Assembly (NCBI GenBank): GCA_014904985.1
Contig: MU128940.1
Span: 1 to 64,000 of the forward strand
Source: Hydnum rufescens UP504
Taxonomy: Eukaryota; Basidiomycota; Agaricomycetes; Cantharellales; Hydnaceae
Reading direction: 5' to 3'
DNA length: 64,000 nucleotides
The notes beneath the pieces were generated by a model. It made no database searches, had not been told where the DNA came from, and saw only the letters and a program-made list of their open reading frames with translations. Within the stretch, counting starts at the first letter, position 1. Each line of letters starts with the position of its first letter. Shown piece after piece: positions 1 through 11,900 of the stretch. Made by a program: the position numbers and the translations under genes.

Positions 1-608
1 AGCGCGCCAACAACGCAACACACGCCAAACGACGCGACCTACGGGAGTGCGCCAACGACGCAACACACGCCAAACGACGCGACCTACAGGAGCGTGCCAA
101 CGACACAACACACGCCAAACGACGTGACCTACAGGAGCGTGCCAACGACACAACACACGCCAAACGACGTGACCTACGGGAGCGCGCCAACGACGCAACA
201 CACGCAAACGACGTGACCTATGGGAGCGCGCCAACGACGCAACACACGCCAAATGACGTGACCTACGGGAGCGCGCCAACGGCAACACACGCCAAATGAC
301 GTGACCTATGGGAGCGAGCAACGACACAACACACGCCAAACGACGCGACCTACGGGAGCGCACCAACGACGCAACACACGCCAAACGACGCGACCTACGG
401 CAGCGCGCCAATGATGCAACACACACCAAACAACGCGACCTACAGCAGTGCGCCAATGACGCAACACACGCCAAATGACGCAACCTACGGCAGCGCGCCA
501 ATGACACAACACACGCCAACACACCAACAACGCGACCTACAGCACCGCGCCAACAACGCGGCATACGGCACCGTGCCAACGACACGACATACGGCACCGC
601 GCCAAATG
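1..608 (+). repeat. 45-bp coding-type minisatellite (15-residue repeat)
   Basis: About 13 tandem copies of a 45-bp unit. 45 is 15 codons, so each copy reads as the same 15-residue phrase, roughly QHTPNDATYGSAPTT with R/V/M variants. The frame is open from base 1 to about 213, where one copy has lost a base, and reopens later (411-650). Substitutions between copies are mostly C/T and G/A at CpG sites. The array runs off the left edge, so a parent gene may lie outside the window. It is either a decayed coding repeat or a non-coding satellite with a unit length divisible by three. Confidence 0.85.
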
Positions 609-656
609 AGGCCACACACCCGCCACGGCGGGTGTGTGGTCCTATATAAGGTAAGC
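609..656 (+). other. Exon-type hairpin followed by a splice donor-like site
   Basis: Positions 612-639 form a near-perfect inverted repeat (arms CCACACACCCGCC and GGCGGGTGTGTGG). GTAAGC begins at 651, directly after AAG. The same hairpin plus donor arrangement recurs at 35.9, 43.1, 43.9 and 45.9-47.0 kb. Here the intron half of the unit is missing and copia sequence follows. Its 5' neighbour is the 45-bp array, read in the same frame. Confidence 0.6.
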
Positions 657-657
657 A

Positions 658-951
658 TATGGCTACGAAGCCTAATTGCCGAATTATTCCATTTTTTCCT
701 TAAACCTACAATTCTCTATTGCAACAATCAGGCCGCACTAAAACTCACTATGGGCGATAATTATCACGCCCGAACAAAACACATTGATATCTGATTTCAT
801 TTTATCTGCCAGACCATTAAAGATGGATCATTTAATTTTGTTTACTGCCCTACGGAGCACATGATGGCCAATATACTTACAAAAAGCACTCGCGGGTGCA
901 AGATCGGACCGCCACGTCGCCGGACTTGGATTGTGTCGCGCTTGAGGGGGA
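658..951 (+). pseudogene. Ty1/copia polyprotein C-terminus (RNase H) remnant
   Basis: The translation matches the end of a copia RNase H: WLRSLIAELF, then YCNNQAALKL, HARTKHIDI, FICQTIKDGSFNFVYCPTEHM and ANILTK. The usual Asp of YCDNQ is Asn, and the Arg after HIDI is a TGA (CGA to TGA), so the fragment is dead. Only the last 100 or so residues remain. The 5' side joins the minisatellite and hairpin, so this is a 5'-truncated copy. It ends in the purine-rich GAGGGGGAG tract that primes plus-strand synthesis, directly before the LTR. Confidence 0.9.
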
Positions 952-1327
952 GTGTTGGAATAAAATAAAGAGTTAATTATGTAATCAGCCCGAAGTGGCA
1001 ATACCCCCTATTTGGACTTAATGCCGTATCAAGCGCGACTCCCCTACCACCCTCTTATGGTAATAATATACCTAAGAGAACATTCTATGTCCTTCTTGTT
1101 GATGCCAGTAGTATAGTACCCGAACATTCTACTATTCTCATGTAGTTTCTTGAATATCCTGTACACAGTATAAAAGGGCGAGCTTGAGCTCGCCTACAGA
1201 TCTAAGGACTCTAATAACAGTATCCTTCCTGCTAATTCACCCGAGCAACTAGGGCTCTCCGGTCTATCGAATCCGCTCACGTCTGCTTAGTCATCAGGGG
1301 AAATACATTCTCATCCGTAGCCTTACA
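952..1327 (+). mobile_element. 3' LTR of the truncated copia element
   Basis: It starts TGTTGGAAT immediately after the purine tract and probably ends near CCTTACA, giving TG...CA termini and about 376 bp. A TATA-like TATAAAAG lies at 1169-1176, as expected for an LTR promoter. The right edge is approximate because no second LTR is in view. Confidence 0.75.
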
Positions 1328-4300
1328 CTAGCGAACTCAAGGAAGAAACGGGATTCACGGCTGCCCGCATCATAGAATCGTCCCCAGTTCTAGTCCCCAA
1401 AGCAGGTGATTTCGATCAACCCTCACTCCTGAATTTTTTATCGCGATGACGTTATTAACGATCCTATCATTTCTCTCTCAAATCGATTGCTCACAAGGCA
1501 TGACGACGGCGAACATGAAGTTTGTGGTCCTAGATGTAGAGGTGGATGGTGATGGTCTAAGCGATGAACTGCTCTTTCAGAAATTACAGGACGGCGAACA
1601 TATCGTGCGGAGAATTGTGGAACTTGATGGACTCAATGCCATCTTGCAGGATGGGTGTCCCGCGCGCACTTCCCCGAAGACGATGTGATCCCAATGGTTA
1701 TAAAGCGTGGCTTCGCAATCGACGCACGACTACCACATCTCGCAATGGGGTGGAATTTTTCCAGGACATTCTCCAAGAAATGATGCCTATCACGGCAGCG
1801 CCCCAATGCATCACGATGACTCGGATGAGAAAGCCGGTCAGGCGATAATCATCCCCATACTCTCATTATGCATTATACCGCGAACAAGAAAGTATTGTAA
1901 ATAACCGTTAAATTTACACCATATGTACCATCGTGAATTCATAATCAATGGATCGTGGAGATATGACCCATCTTATGCATCAAGAAAATGCAGTGAGATT
2001 TTGTAAAATGACCCCCAAAAACGTACGATTGATGACCCCTCACCCTTCCAAAAATATAAAGACGAGCTCTATGAACCTGGATCAGGAGAAATCAGTCTCC
2101 GCATGCATACCTGAGTGCTCTGTCGAAAGCACCCTCGTATGGGAAGACGATTACGGAGATGGTGTTCTGCTGGTATCGTGTTCCGTATCATCGCTTCGCA
2201 TCGAGACGAGGATGGCGCTGGGATAACTGCGAGCATGCTCTTCTAGGTCCTCGTTCTACTATTTCCTTCATTATCTGCCCTTGCTTGAACTTGGTACCCG
2301 ACGACTAAACACCCACCGAGGCGGTGAGTCGTTATAGGATGTTGCCGCCCCGGCAGACGATCCGATGAAGAAGTGTGCACCAGGCTCCCACTTCGTAGAG
2401 GACTAGCAGCTGAAGGTTTTGGTAGGCCCAACGGCGACGGCGGGATCATGGGTCGGGCTGCTGAAGCTGGGTGCGACGTTGAAGATCTAGACGAGCACCC
2501 GCCATGCGCCGATGGTAAAGCCCTGGGCGCAAGTGAAATCGGGGGAATGGACTAGGACGAATTGCTTTGTGCCTGATGATTCATATTCAGCTTGAGAGAG
2601 GGTGTTAGGGGACGTCGCTGGAGGAAGGGGCGGGCTCTTCTGAGTCCGTTGAGTTTCACAGGGTCCATTGTTATTGGGCAAGGACTGCTAGAACATACAA
2701 GTTCCTCTTCAATTTTGTCACTGCTTCATTCAGATCTGAGCCGACAACTGGGAAAGACACGCGCACGAATCATGGGAATCCCGCTGTTTCTTTGAAGGCA
2801 GAAGGGGGAGCAGATGTTGTCACAGGTTGGAACCGGAGGGACATGTAATTAGAAGCGCTTCACACCACGATCAGCCATATCTTTCCATTCCCGGCCGCTT
2901 TAGCCGTGGGAGAATGTCTTGTATCCTTTGTCCCGGAAAGAGAGCAGTGGATAGAGGGTGCATCGCCTTCGACGAGCTCTGCCAGTATAGCCCAGACCTT
3001 CACCTTGCTCTCGAGTTGCGGCTGCCAGATAATTGCACAGCACCGGGGCAGCAAAGGGTGGATCTTGATAATTGCGTTGTATGGGCCGTTAAAGGAATAA
3101 GGGGGAGCACCACCGATTCGTGAAAAGGGAAGATACAGCTGAGAGGAACAGGAAGGCTAGACACAAACTTAGAAGTCTCCCTCTTAAAGGGTACCAAACC
3201 GAGCCATGCACAATACCCATCGAATAGTTTGGTGACACAGGTACAGTGTTGTGAGATAGGTAAGACAGCTTCATCCATAGGAAGGGATCGGGACGTAACA
3301 GTGGGGAGGGGGCATCGCCGAAGATCGCAGGAGCCCAAAGAACAAGGTAGGTTGTGTCTGTCTCCCCATTTTTTGATTCTGCCTCCATGGGGCTGAGTCG
3401 GAGCCGAAAATAAATTTGAACCGTGAGGCCTCGTTATGATGGGACCCGCTCGAAGCCGGTATCTCCAACGTTTCTGAGGTGATCGTGGAAGTTGATTCAC
3501 CAAAATTAGGGGATTTGTGTATGGATGCTAGGCGTTTACTAGATGATTGCCTTAAACCGCTCTGGGGCCACCAGGTTCGGGCCAGGTGCAAGCATGCGCA
3601 AAATCACCTAGAAATAAAAGAGGTACTACGCTCCACCATGAACCTGACATGGGTGGAAGCAAACACCGGCCGGGAAGGGAAGCCCCAATGTTAATGCCAT
3701 AGAGGCCAGATGATGTCGAAACAATCGGCAACACCCGAGGCGCTTACTGGAGGATCCTGTGAGTCGATTAGTATAAGTATAACCACTAACCAGCTTCTGT
3801 GCACAAAGGTCAGCGCGACCAGCAGAATTTACGTACCGTTTCAGTTTCGGCGACATTGATAGTCACAATAACTCGAGGAGGGTGAGCTCTACCACTGCTA
3901 TTCAGGAAGTTCAGGTTGCAGCACTCAATCGGCACCCTGCCAAATCCATATTACCAACTATCTGACTCCTCTCATGCCTGTTTGTTGTACTTTGTGCTCT
4001 CAGCATGCTCAATAATCTCCCTACGGACAGCCCATGGATAATTGAAGATTTCCAGCCAACCGGTTACCATTCTAATCCTCCGCCCCCACGAATGCCCTTC
4101 GTATCAACTTCAACAACCGAACTTTGGATTCAGTTCGAGCTCTATGGGAACCAGTTCCGATTTCGATCCGCCGACCAGGCAACGCGGAAGTCCAAGCCGA
4201 AGGACACTATCAAGTAGTGACATATGTGTTTGGTGGTGGTGTTAGCAATGGGAGGCAAAACAATGTTAGGACTGCCTTTACTCGTGCACTTGTGGGAAAT

Positions 4301-4423
4301 TCAAGCCTTTCAGAGTGTCGCCTTGTTAGTTTAAGTTTTACCAGGGACCCAAATGGATTTACAGTAACTTGCCCAGCTTCATTGCTCTCTCTTTAGCACT
4401 GCGTTCATTTCAAAATTACAGTA
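1328..4423. other. No recognisable gene; CpG-normal sequence
   Basis: Short open frames occur on both strands (for example 1446-1688 +, 2487-2681 -, 3271-3591 -, 3479-3694 +, 4124-4396 +). None shows a domain I recognise and I could not link them by convincing introns. Base composition resembles the flanking gene regions rather than the repeat compartment. A degraded or intron-rich host gene is possible but unsupported. Confidence 0.4.
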
Positions 4424-6739
4424 TTATGCATGTAATATATGTATAGTCCCTGAAATATGAACGTCAAGATTCAGATCGTATCTGGAGGGATCCACTTTTT
4501 TTTTATCGTCGAGGGGTCTTGAGGCGGATAATATCACTGCTGCATGAAGTTCCCTGTACTGCTCAACCTTGACAAGCTCAGAGATCCGGTCGATTGTGCG
4601 CTTCGGTCTCAACCCCGGGAGCGTGGTGTCGGTGACGTACGATTTGACCTGCTCATGGATGCTGCCCTTATGCTGTGAATCTGTGAATACTCGCTCAGCA
4701 CGAGATTGACCATCGCAGGAGATATCCGATCCAGTCCACGGGAATCTACCAATGCAAATAAACGGCTCATCACAATGATCATGTCGATCACATATTCCAT
4801 CAGATATGGAAGGATTTCCGGACTATAGTATGGCATGATTTAACTGGAGCTTCGTCTGCGCATGGTGGACACCCACGTTCTTCGGTATTTTCCATAGACC
4901 CATGAAGCCAGGGCCACACCTGCTGGAGTCGGAAGGACAAATGGCACCGCAGGCGGGACACTCGTAGCCACCGCAACCGTGGGAGTCATAATCTTTATGG
5001 CGTTATCAAGGCTGAGGTATTTCAGTCTCAGACTTTGTCATTTACATTTGAGGACAGGGTAATGCTTACAGACTCGGAGGATTCGGACGCTCGCTTGCAA
5101 GATCTTTGACCAGATGCGTCATCAGGCTTCGGAATTCTGTCGACGTACACTACACCCAAAAACTCGATGAGTCCGAAGACGTGCCTGATGATTCGGATCA
5201 TTAAAATTCCAGATGTTGACGATATCATCATGAATGACCCCAACGCATTCATCCAGGGGGATGCCGTTTAAGGTTCCAGAGAACATATAGCCCCAATACT
5301 CTATAGAAGCAAAAAGGTGGACATGAGGTCGGGATCTCTCGCGCTTCCAAAATGGACACACTGTGTTTCCCGACGCTGGAAGATCTCATATCAGAATGTG
5401 AACGTTAGACCAGGAATAGTGAATACACTGGACTGTCCCAATCGATGTTGAGATCTTTGTTTCGAGACTACCTCTTTGAGCGACTGCGAAGAGCAAGCCT
5501 TGAGGATTCGGTTGCTCTGAATCGGCGGTACCCTGGCCCATCGTTGTCTGGGGTTTCGGATCAGTGGGCGCAAGGATAGAGTTCATGGCGAGGTCGATTA
5601 GTCTCCTGATAGTGTCCTTGTGCTCGTTCCTCGCTGGAAATCAGACTCTATTAGTCGAGAATAAAGGTCGTCCAACCAATAGTACGCACTGGAAACCTCG
5701 GTCCATGTATGTCTACTGCCTGCTACGGCGTTGAGGGCTTCTCGCAGCGAACTTTCACTTCCTCGGTAGCAGCCTCTTCGGCTTGACGCACCCATTCCGC
5801 TTCGTCATCATTAGCAAGGGACCGTGCAAGAATAAACTTCTTTTGGATCACAAGCTGGTCATACTTGGTAAATACGACAATGATGGGAACTTGGGGGGAT
5901 GCAGGATGGTACGTTTCCAACTTCCACGGGAACACCAGTTTCGAGAGAAGCGATCACTATACCCTTGTTGGCATTGTCCTTGAGAAGGATTTCATCTCCT
6001 AATTCAAAAACTCGACCTCCAGAAACGGGAATCTCGCAGCACAACCTAGAGCCACGAGAAATGAGGATGTCATGGCGGTACTCTGGAGAAAAGGTTACAT
6101 GCACCAAATAGCATGTAGCCTGTCTTTAAGCTCCCTTTCGGCGCTCCTCTTGATGAACTCTTGGACTGTACGAAGATTCCCAGTATCTCCACCAACGAAT
6201 CCTTGTGAATCGTGTAGAATGAGTCCATGGTTATCATCAGAGGTGAATTCTTGATCAATATCGTGTTCAATGGCATGGTCATCGGAGGTTTTCTGTAACA
6301 TGCATTGGAATCGAATAATGTGAGATTTTGGGGGAGCAGAGGACGTACAGTGAGGTTGTTGACACGGAATACTGCATTGATCAAAGAAGATTTTCCCATC
6401 CCTGACTGCGAATCCATAGTGAGTGAGGTGGATCGGAAAGGATACATGGCTTACTTTGGCCACAACGAATACCATGAGCCTAGCGACACTACTTGAACAT
6501 GGAAGGGGTTATAGATGAAGAGCGTGGCATACCTACAATCCTCTAGGAGAGGGTCGGTGGTGGGCCTGAGCGGGAAGGTGTCCTGCGGGACGTTGGCGGG
6601 ATTGGTTGATGCTGATGCTTGAGGTATCTCAGCCTCGCGCGACGATGCCTGGATGAGTGGAATCCACAGTATAAGGGCTAGCTGCTCGATCTGGCATAGG
6701 AGGACAGTGCGATCGACGGAGGAACTTGAAGAGAGGCAT
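4424..6739 (-). pseudogene. Fungal G-domain (P-loop) GTPase, frame-disrupted
   Basis: Joining exons by GT-AG introns gives the mushroom G-domain layout. The probable ATG is at 6739; the exon ending in LLEDC splices into 6455-6480; the P-loop SGMGKSS follows (6349-6405); then LILHDSQGF and LKDRLHAIW (6105-6292), a 5963-6045 exon, and the G4 motif FTKYDQ (5690-5889). Downstream exons are 5434-5633, 5181-5298, 5070-5136, 4877-5011 (Ala/Val/Pro-rich hydrophobic stretch, possibly membrane-associated) and 4822 leftwards. Frame breaks: near 6630-6700; near 5766, where the frame resumes if CCC were CCCC; and near 4670. These could be pseudogenisation or base-calling indels. The gene is head-to-head with the intact paralogue at 7598. 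The biological substrate is unknown for this family; GTP binding is inferred. Confidence 0.8.
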
Positions 6740-7597
6740 CATTGGCTAACGGATGGAGTACAGCGACAGTTTGATTGTTGGTGTATCCTGAATTGGGGAC
6801 ACGTGGAGGCCACGTTCTTACCCATCGGAATAAAAGCTACAGGAAGCTACGTACTGCCCGAATGAGCCGTGGATCCTAGGGGATGAAGCGTGCAAAAGGT
6901 CAACAAGGAGAGGTGAGGTCGAACACGGTCTCTCTCCCATAGCCGCAGCTGTCTGATATGGCGAATGCTACATTGTTTGGCCAGACTCCGTCCTGGTCAC
7001 TCAGGCAAAGTCGGTGAGAGGATATCGGCGAACACCGACACCTGTCACATTACGCAATCGTATCACGTTACGAATCATCCTTGGTATATTAGGTAGCGAT
7101 ACAACCTTTTGTATCATCTTTTCTAGCCCCCCTCGAATAGAGCTTTTTCGCACAGTCACCTTGCTACTGCCGACAGTCTTGAATGCTCTCTAGACGAGAT
7201 CGAGTGAACTTGGATCCAACCGGATCCAGTTCCCTCACAGTTGGGCTGTTGTCTTGTATGATCAGGAGTAATCAGTGTGGTCAGATCTGGCCACTTCTGG
7301 CCATTGATATCAAACCTGTCATATCATAATATTTCCCTCTCCGGTTTGCCCATGTTGCCTGGTTCACTCTTTCCGGAGCAGGCTGTGGCACTCAGCCACA
7401 CCTGTTCCCTGAAGCACTCTATCTCGATGAGGCGTCCACGGAGAAGTTCGTGCTTCTCCGCCAGGAACGACTCAAGTTGACATAACAGGAATGCTCCTGC
7501 TGCCTAGCTTTTGACGGGGTGGGGTATGTAATTGATGAACACTTTCACCTACATACGCAGTCGCCCTCTCTCTCTCTCTTTCTCTAGTCTATCGACC
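6740..7597. promoter_or_regulatory. Shared intergenic region between divergent GTPase genes
   Basis: This 860-bp gap separates the starts of the two G-domain genes and should hold both promoters. A long CT-rich run at about 7564-7590 lies just before the right-hand ATG, a common feature of fungal transcription start regions. I see no clear TATA box and no other gene. Confidence 0.5.
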
Positions 7598-8937
7598 ATG
7601 TGGAAATCTATCCGCGAGCATTTTAAACTCCCCAAGAAACCCGAGAAAAAAGTCTCTGACGAACAAGTCCCCGATGAACAAGTCCCCGACGAACAAGCCC
7701 CCGACGAACAAGTCCCCGACGAACAAGTCCCCGATGAAGAAGTCCCCGATGAGGAAGTCACTGACAAAGTCCCCGCCAAAGACAGGGTAAGAAACAACCG
7801 CTTCAGGATCCTCATACTTGGACCGGCGAATGCAGGAAAGACCACTCTCCTGGAACGACTAACAGACAGCCCTGCCGGTGCGGCCATAGTGACCCGGAAG
7901 GGACAACGTGTCAGTACTACGGTTTGAACTAAGTAGAGATGCCAGGCTAATTCATCCTTTTATCTCTTAGATCCAGCAGGCCCCCAAGGGAGACGATCAA
8001 GTAAGAGCCATCCTAGCAATGGTGCCCAGGGTGATGACGTTTCCCTACCATCTAGCGAGGGATCCACAATATTGACGATGAAATCACTTACGCATCAAAC
8101 GGTGACTTCGTTTTCCATGACTCTGGTGGTTTCGAGGCGGGAGGTGTCAAGGAGGTCGAGGCCGTCTGGAAATTTATTCGCGACCGCTCGTTAGCTTCGC
8201 CTTCACAGCAGTTGCATGCGGTTTGGTGACTTTGCCCATGCATGTTCTCACATCATCATACTTCAACTCATCGATTGCTACAGGCTCTGCATTCCAACAG
8301 ATAATGATAGGCCCTTTGGATTCCTGCGGTCAGGTTTTTTCTCGGAACCCACAGCGTCAGGTATGTCTCATGAGTCCCTGCGTTCGACCCAACATGTGAC
8401 GCAGTGGTCCGTGCATCCCTCAGTGCCTGTTATCGGGATTTTCACCAAGCTAGATGGAAGAGAGATGAAAGTGTTGAATGAGGTTGTCGGCCCTGATCCC
8501 AGTCAATCCGATTTCCTTGCTTGTGCCCGGAAGGTGGAGCAGAAGGTGGCTGAATTTGTTAACAGACTCGAGACACAATTTCGGAACCACCGGCACCCAC
8601 CCGCTGGTTTCATCAGAGTCAGAGGTATGCATTCTCTATCTGAGCCACAATTTTGGCACTTAAATCTATGGCTTGAAGACATGGACAAAGTTAGTGAGCA
8701 GAGTGTGGCATTGTGCAACCAACTTCTTCAAGCAACTATGGGTGCTCTTCCCCATGAGACCCAGAGAGAATTGCTCAAGCTCACGGTTTGGAAAAGAAAT
8801 CGCCGGGTTCATACCATATATGTTTTAGAACGGTGAGTCTGGATGTTCAATGGATTAATAGTGATTAACAGCCATGTTTATTTTGTAGTGTCCTTGACAG
8901 TGGAGCTAAAGGTTCTGTCCTCAAGTTGTGTCAATGA
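7598..8937 (+). CDS. Fungal G-domain (P-loop) GTPase-like protein, intact
   Basis: Seven exons with consistent phases: 7598-7909, 7971-8000 (only 30 nt), 8056-8225, 8284-8360, 8424-8624, 8679-8832, 8889-8937, giving 330 residues. The ATG at 7598 follows the CT-rich tract; an in-frame ATG at 7532 lies upstream of it. Motifs: Walker A/G1 GPANAGKTT (residues 75-83), G3-like HDSGGFEAG (from about 135), HAVWLCIPTD after the third intron, and G4 FTKLD (203-207). The N-terminus has a DEQVP-type repeat. Family members bind GTP; no reaction partner is known to me. It is shorter at the C-terminus than many relatives. It adjoins the microexon array, whose first exon begins 37 bp after this stop. Confidence 0.88.
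7651..7770 (+). repeat. 15-bp minisatellite encoding acidic pentapeptides
   Basis: Eight or so copies of a 15-bp unit (GACGAACAAGTCCCC and variants) encode DEQVP/DEEVP pentapeptides inside the first exon of the GTPase. The unit is a multiple of three, so copy number can change without breaking the frame. It forms an acidic, proline-containing and probably unstructured spacer between a short basic N-terminus and the G domain. Confidence 0.9.
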
Positions 8938-8973
8938 GATAATGGTACAATTTGACTATGTTCAGGGAACATT

Positions 8974-11900
8974 ATGACCAGGATCCCAGGACCTGGGGAA
9001 GATGAAGAAACCCAGTTACATACAGATAGTGGATTCAGGATTCTCATGGTGAGTGACTCTGTCACTTGTGAGCAATGTACTGACTGTATCATATGCTGTA
9101 ACTGTGCTAACTGGCTGTGACATTATTGGTTCATTGGATGGCATTGACAACATAGGAGGTATGGCAGCAGACACTAAAATTTGTTGCATGATCACTGGTT
9201 TACATCTCTATTTGTGGCATTGACAATGCAGTTGGTCAGTCCAAATCTCCAACAATGTGATACATGGTAGCTGGCTGATACATTTCTTGATGTCATTGGG
9301 AACACAGTATGTGAATGTGAATCTCCCATCATTTGATGCCTTGCTGTTCTCTGATACAACTTCTGGTGGAATCTGCAATGTAGGGGGTGAGTTTGCATCT
9401 CTTAGAATTTGATGTGAGATTGCTGTGTTTACATCTTTGGGTGGCATGGAAAACATAGTGTGTGAGTGTGCATTTCTCACCTTGGGATCTGCACCATTGC
9501 CAGCTGATATATCCCTTGGTCATGTGAACAATGTAGGAGGTAAGACTGCACCTCACATCTTGATATGTGGTCACTAGTTGGTAGAACTTTTGGTGGGATG
9601 AACACATAGAATGTGGGTTGGATTCCCATGCCATTTGATGTATGATTAGTGACTGCCTATCTTTTGGTGGCATTAACACCATAGTATGTATGTCCAGAAG
9701 TCTTGGAATCCAATGCATGGTTGCTGAGTGACAAATATTTTGTTGACATTCACAATATAGTATGTGAGTGTAGATTCAATATGAGGTCCTTGGCTGATAT
9801 GCTATTGGTGGGATCAATAAAATAGGAAGTATGTTCATATTTCCAAGTATTCATGGGAGGTTACTGGCTGATGCATCATTTGATGACATGGACAATGTAG
9901 TATGTAAGTTGGGGATTCCTATGAGTTGGCAGATGGTTACTAGCTGATCTGTCATTGGATGATGGATGATGGACACTGTAGAAAGTCAGTCTAGATCTCT
10001 TGCAATTTGATGTGTGTATAGGCTGATATTTCTTCCACTGTCATGGACAATGTAGGCAGTAAGTCCAGTTCTCTCACAATTTGATCTGTGGTCCTTTGTT
10101 GATAGTTGACACATTGTTTGGTTCCATTGACACTGTAGGCTGTATGTATAGATATCTTCCAATTTGATGTGTGGTCACTGACAGGTAGTGGATTGTTTGG
10201 TGACATTGATAACATAGGATGTAAGTGTGGCTCTCCACCTTGACACACCATCCCTGGCTGACACATCACTGGATAACATTGGCAACCAAGAATGTGGGCT
10301 CCCTTACGATTTTGTCTGATTGCTGGCTGATCCATTTTTGTTGGCATTCACCTTCACATAGCTGGTGGGCAGCTTCTCTTACAATTTTGTGCAGGATAAC
10401 AGGCTGATACATCAATGGGTCAATGGGTGGTATTCACAATGTAGGATGTGAGTCCATGCCCCAATCATTAGATGCTATTTGATACATTGTTTTCAATGTC
10501 AATAATGTAGGATGTGAGTCTGGGTGCCTCCCAGTTTGATGTGTGGGTGCTGTCTGATATATCATTGGGGGGGATTGATGAAATAGGAAGTAAGTCAATG
10601 TCACCCACCATTGATGGGTGGATGTGGGACTGAGACATTCATTGGTGGCACTGACAACATAGAATGTAAGTCTAAATTCCCTAGTATTCAATCAATGCTG
10701 GTTGGCTGATATAGATTGGGTGGCATTGACAATGTAGGCTGTAAGTCTAGTTCTCTTCCAATGTAACACATGAGTGTGGAGTGATATTTCTTTGTCTCAA
10801 ATGGACAATGCAGGAAGTAAGCCTGAATCTCCTACAATGTAATGCATGGTCACTCTCTGATACATTGTTTGGTCCCATTGACAATGTAGCATGTAAGTTT
10901 AGATCTCCTTTAATTCAATGAGGGATCACTGCCACTATATTCTTTGGTGACATTAATAATGGAGGATGTAAGTTCTAATTGACACCTCTTTGATGCACAG
11001 TCACTGGCTTATACATCTCTGGATGACTGTGACAACCTAGGCAGTAAGCCTGGCTCCCTTTAAATTTAGTGTGTGGTGCTGGCTGATCCCATCAATGGTA
11101 TCAACATTGTAGCTGGTGGGCTCAGGACCTCTCACAATTTGATGCAGGCTGATTCATCATTTGGTGGCATTGACAATTTAGGAAGTGAGTTGCATTGCCC
11201 ACCAATTGATATATGGGTGTTGGCTAATACATTCATTGCCTGGTATTGAAAATGTAGAATGTATGTTGAGGTCTCTGGTAATTGAATGCATGCTCAGTGA
11301 CTGACACAATCTTGGTGGTCTGGATAATGTAAGGTGGTGAGTTTGAGTCTCTGACCATTCATGGGGTGGTACTTGGTTGAGGTATCTTGGGTGACATTGT
11401 AGTATGTAAGTCCAGATATCATATTGATTGAGGCATGGTTGCTGGCTGATTCATATTTTCCATTGGCAACAAAGGGGGTAGGTCAAGAGGGTTCAATTCC
11501 ACATACCACTGCTGGCTGATTTCTCTTGTGGGTGGTGTTGACAACATAGAGGGTAAGCTGGGATCTTTTAGAATTTGATGCAAGGGGCCTGATTGATGGA
11601 TTGGTTGATTACCTGAACACTGTAGGATGTAAGTCCATATCACACACCCTCAGAAGAATGATTAACTGTTGATACATCTTTGGGTTGACACTAAAAATGT
11701 AGGAAGTAAGTACAGGTGTCTTAGAATTCAATGGATTGTGCCTTGCTGATTTATCTTTTCGTGGCATTCACAACATAGGCTGTAGGGCAGATGTCTTAGA
11801 ATTCAATGGATTATCCCTTGCTGATTCATCTTTTGGTGGCATTCACAACATAGCTTGTAAGTCTGGATGTCTTAGAATTCAATGGAGTGTCCCTTGCTGA

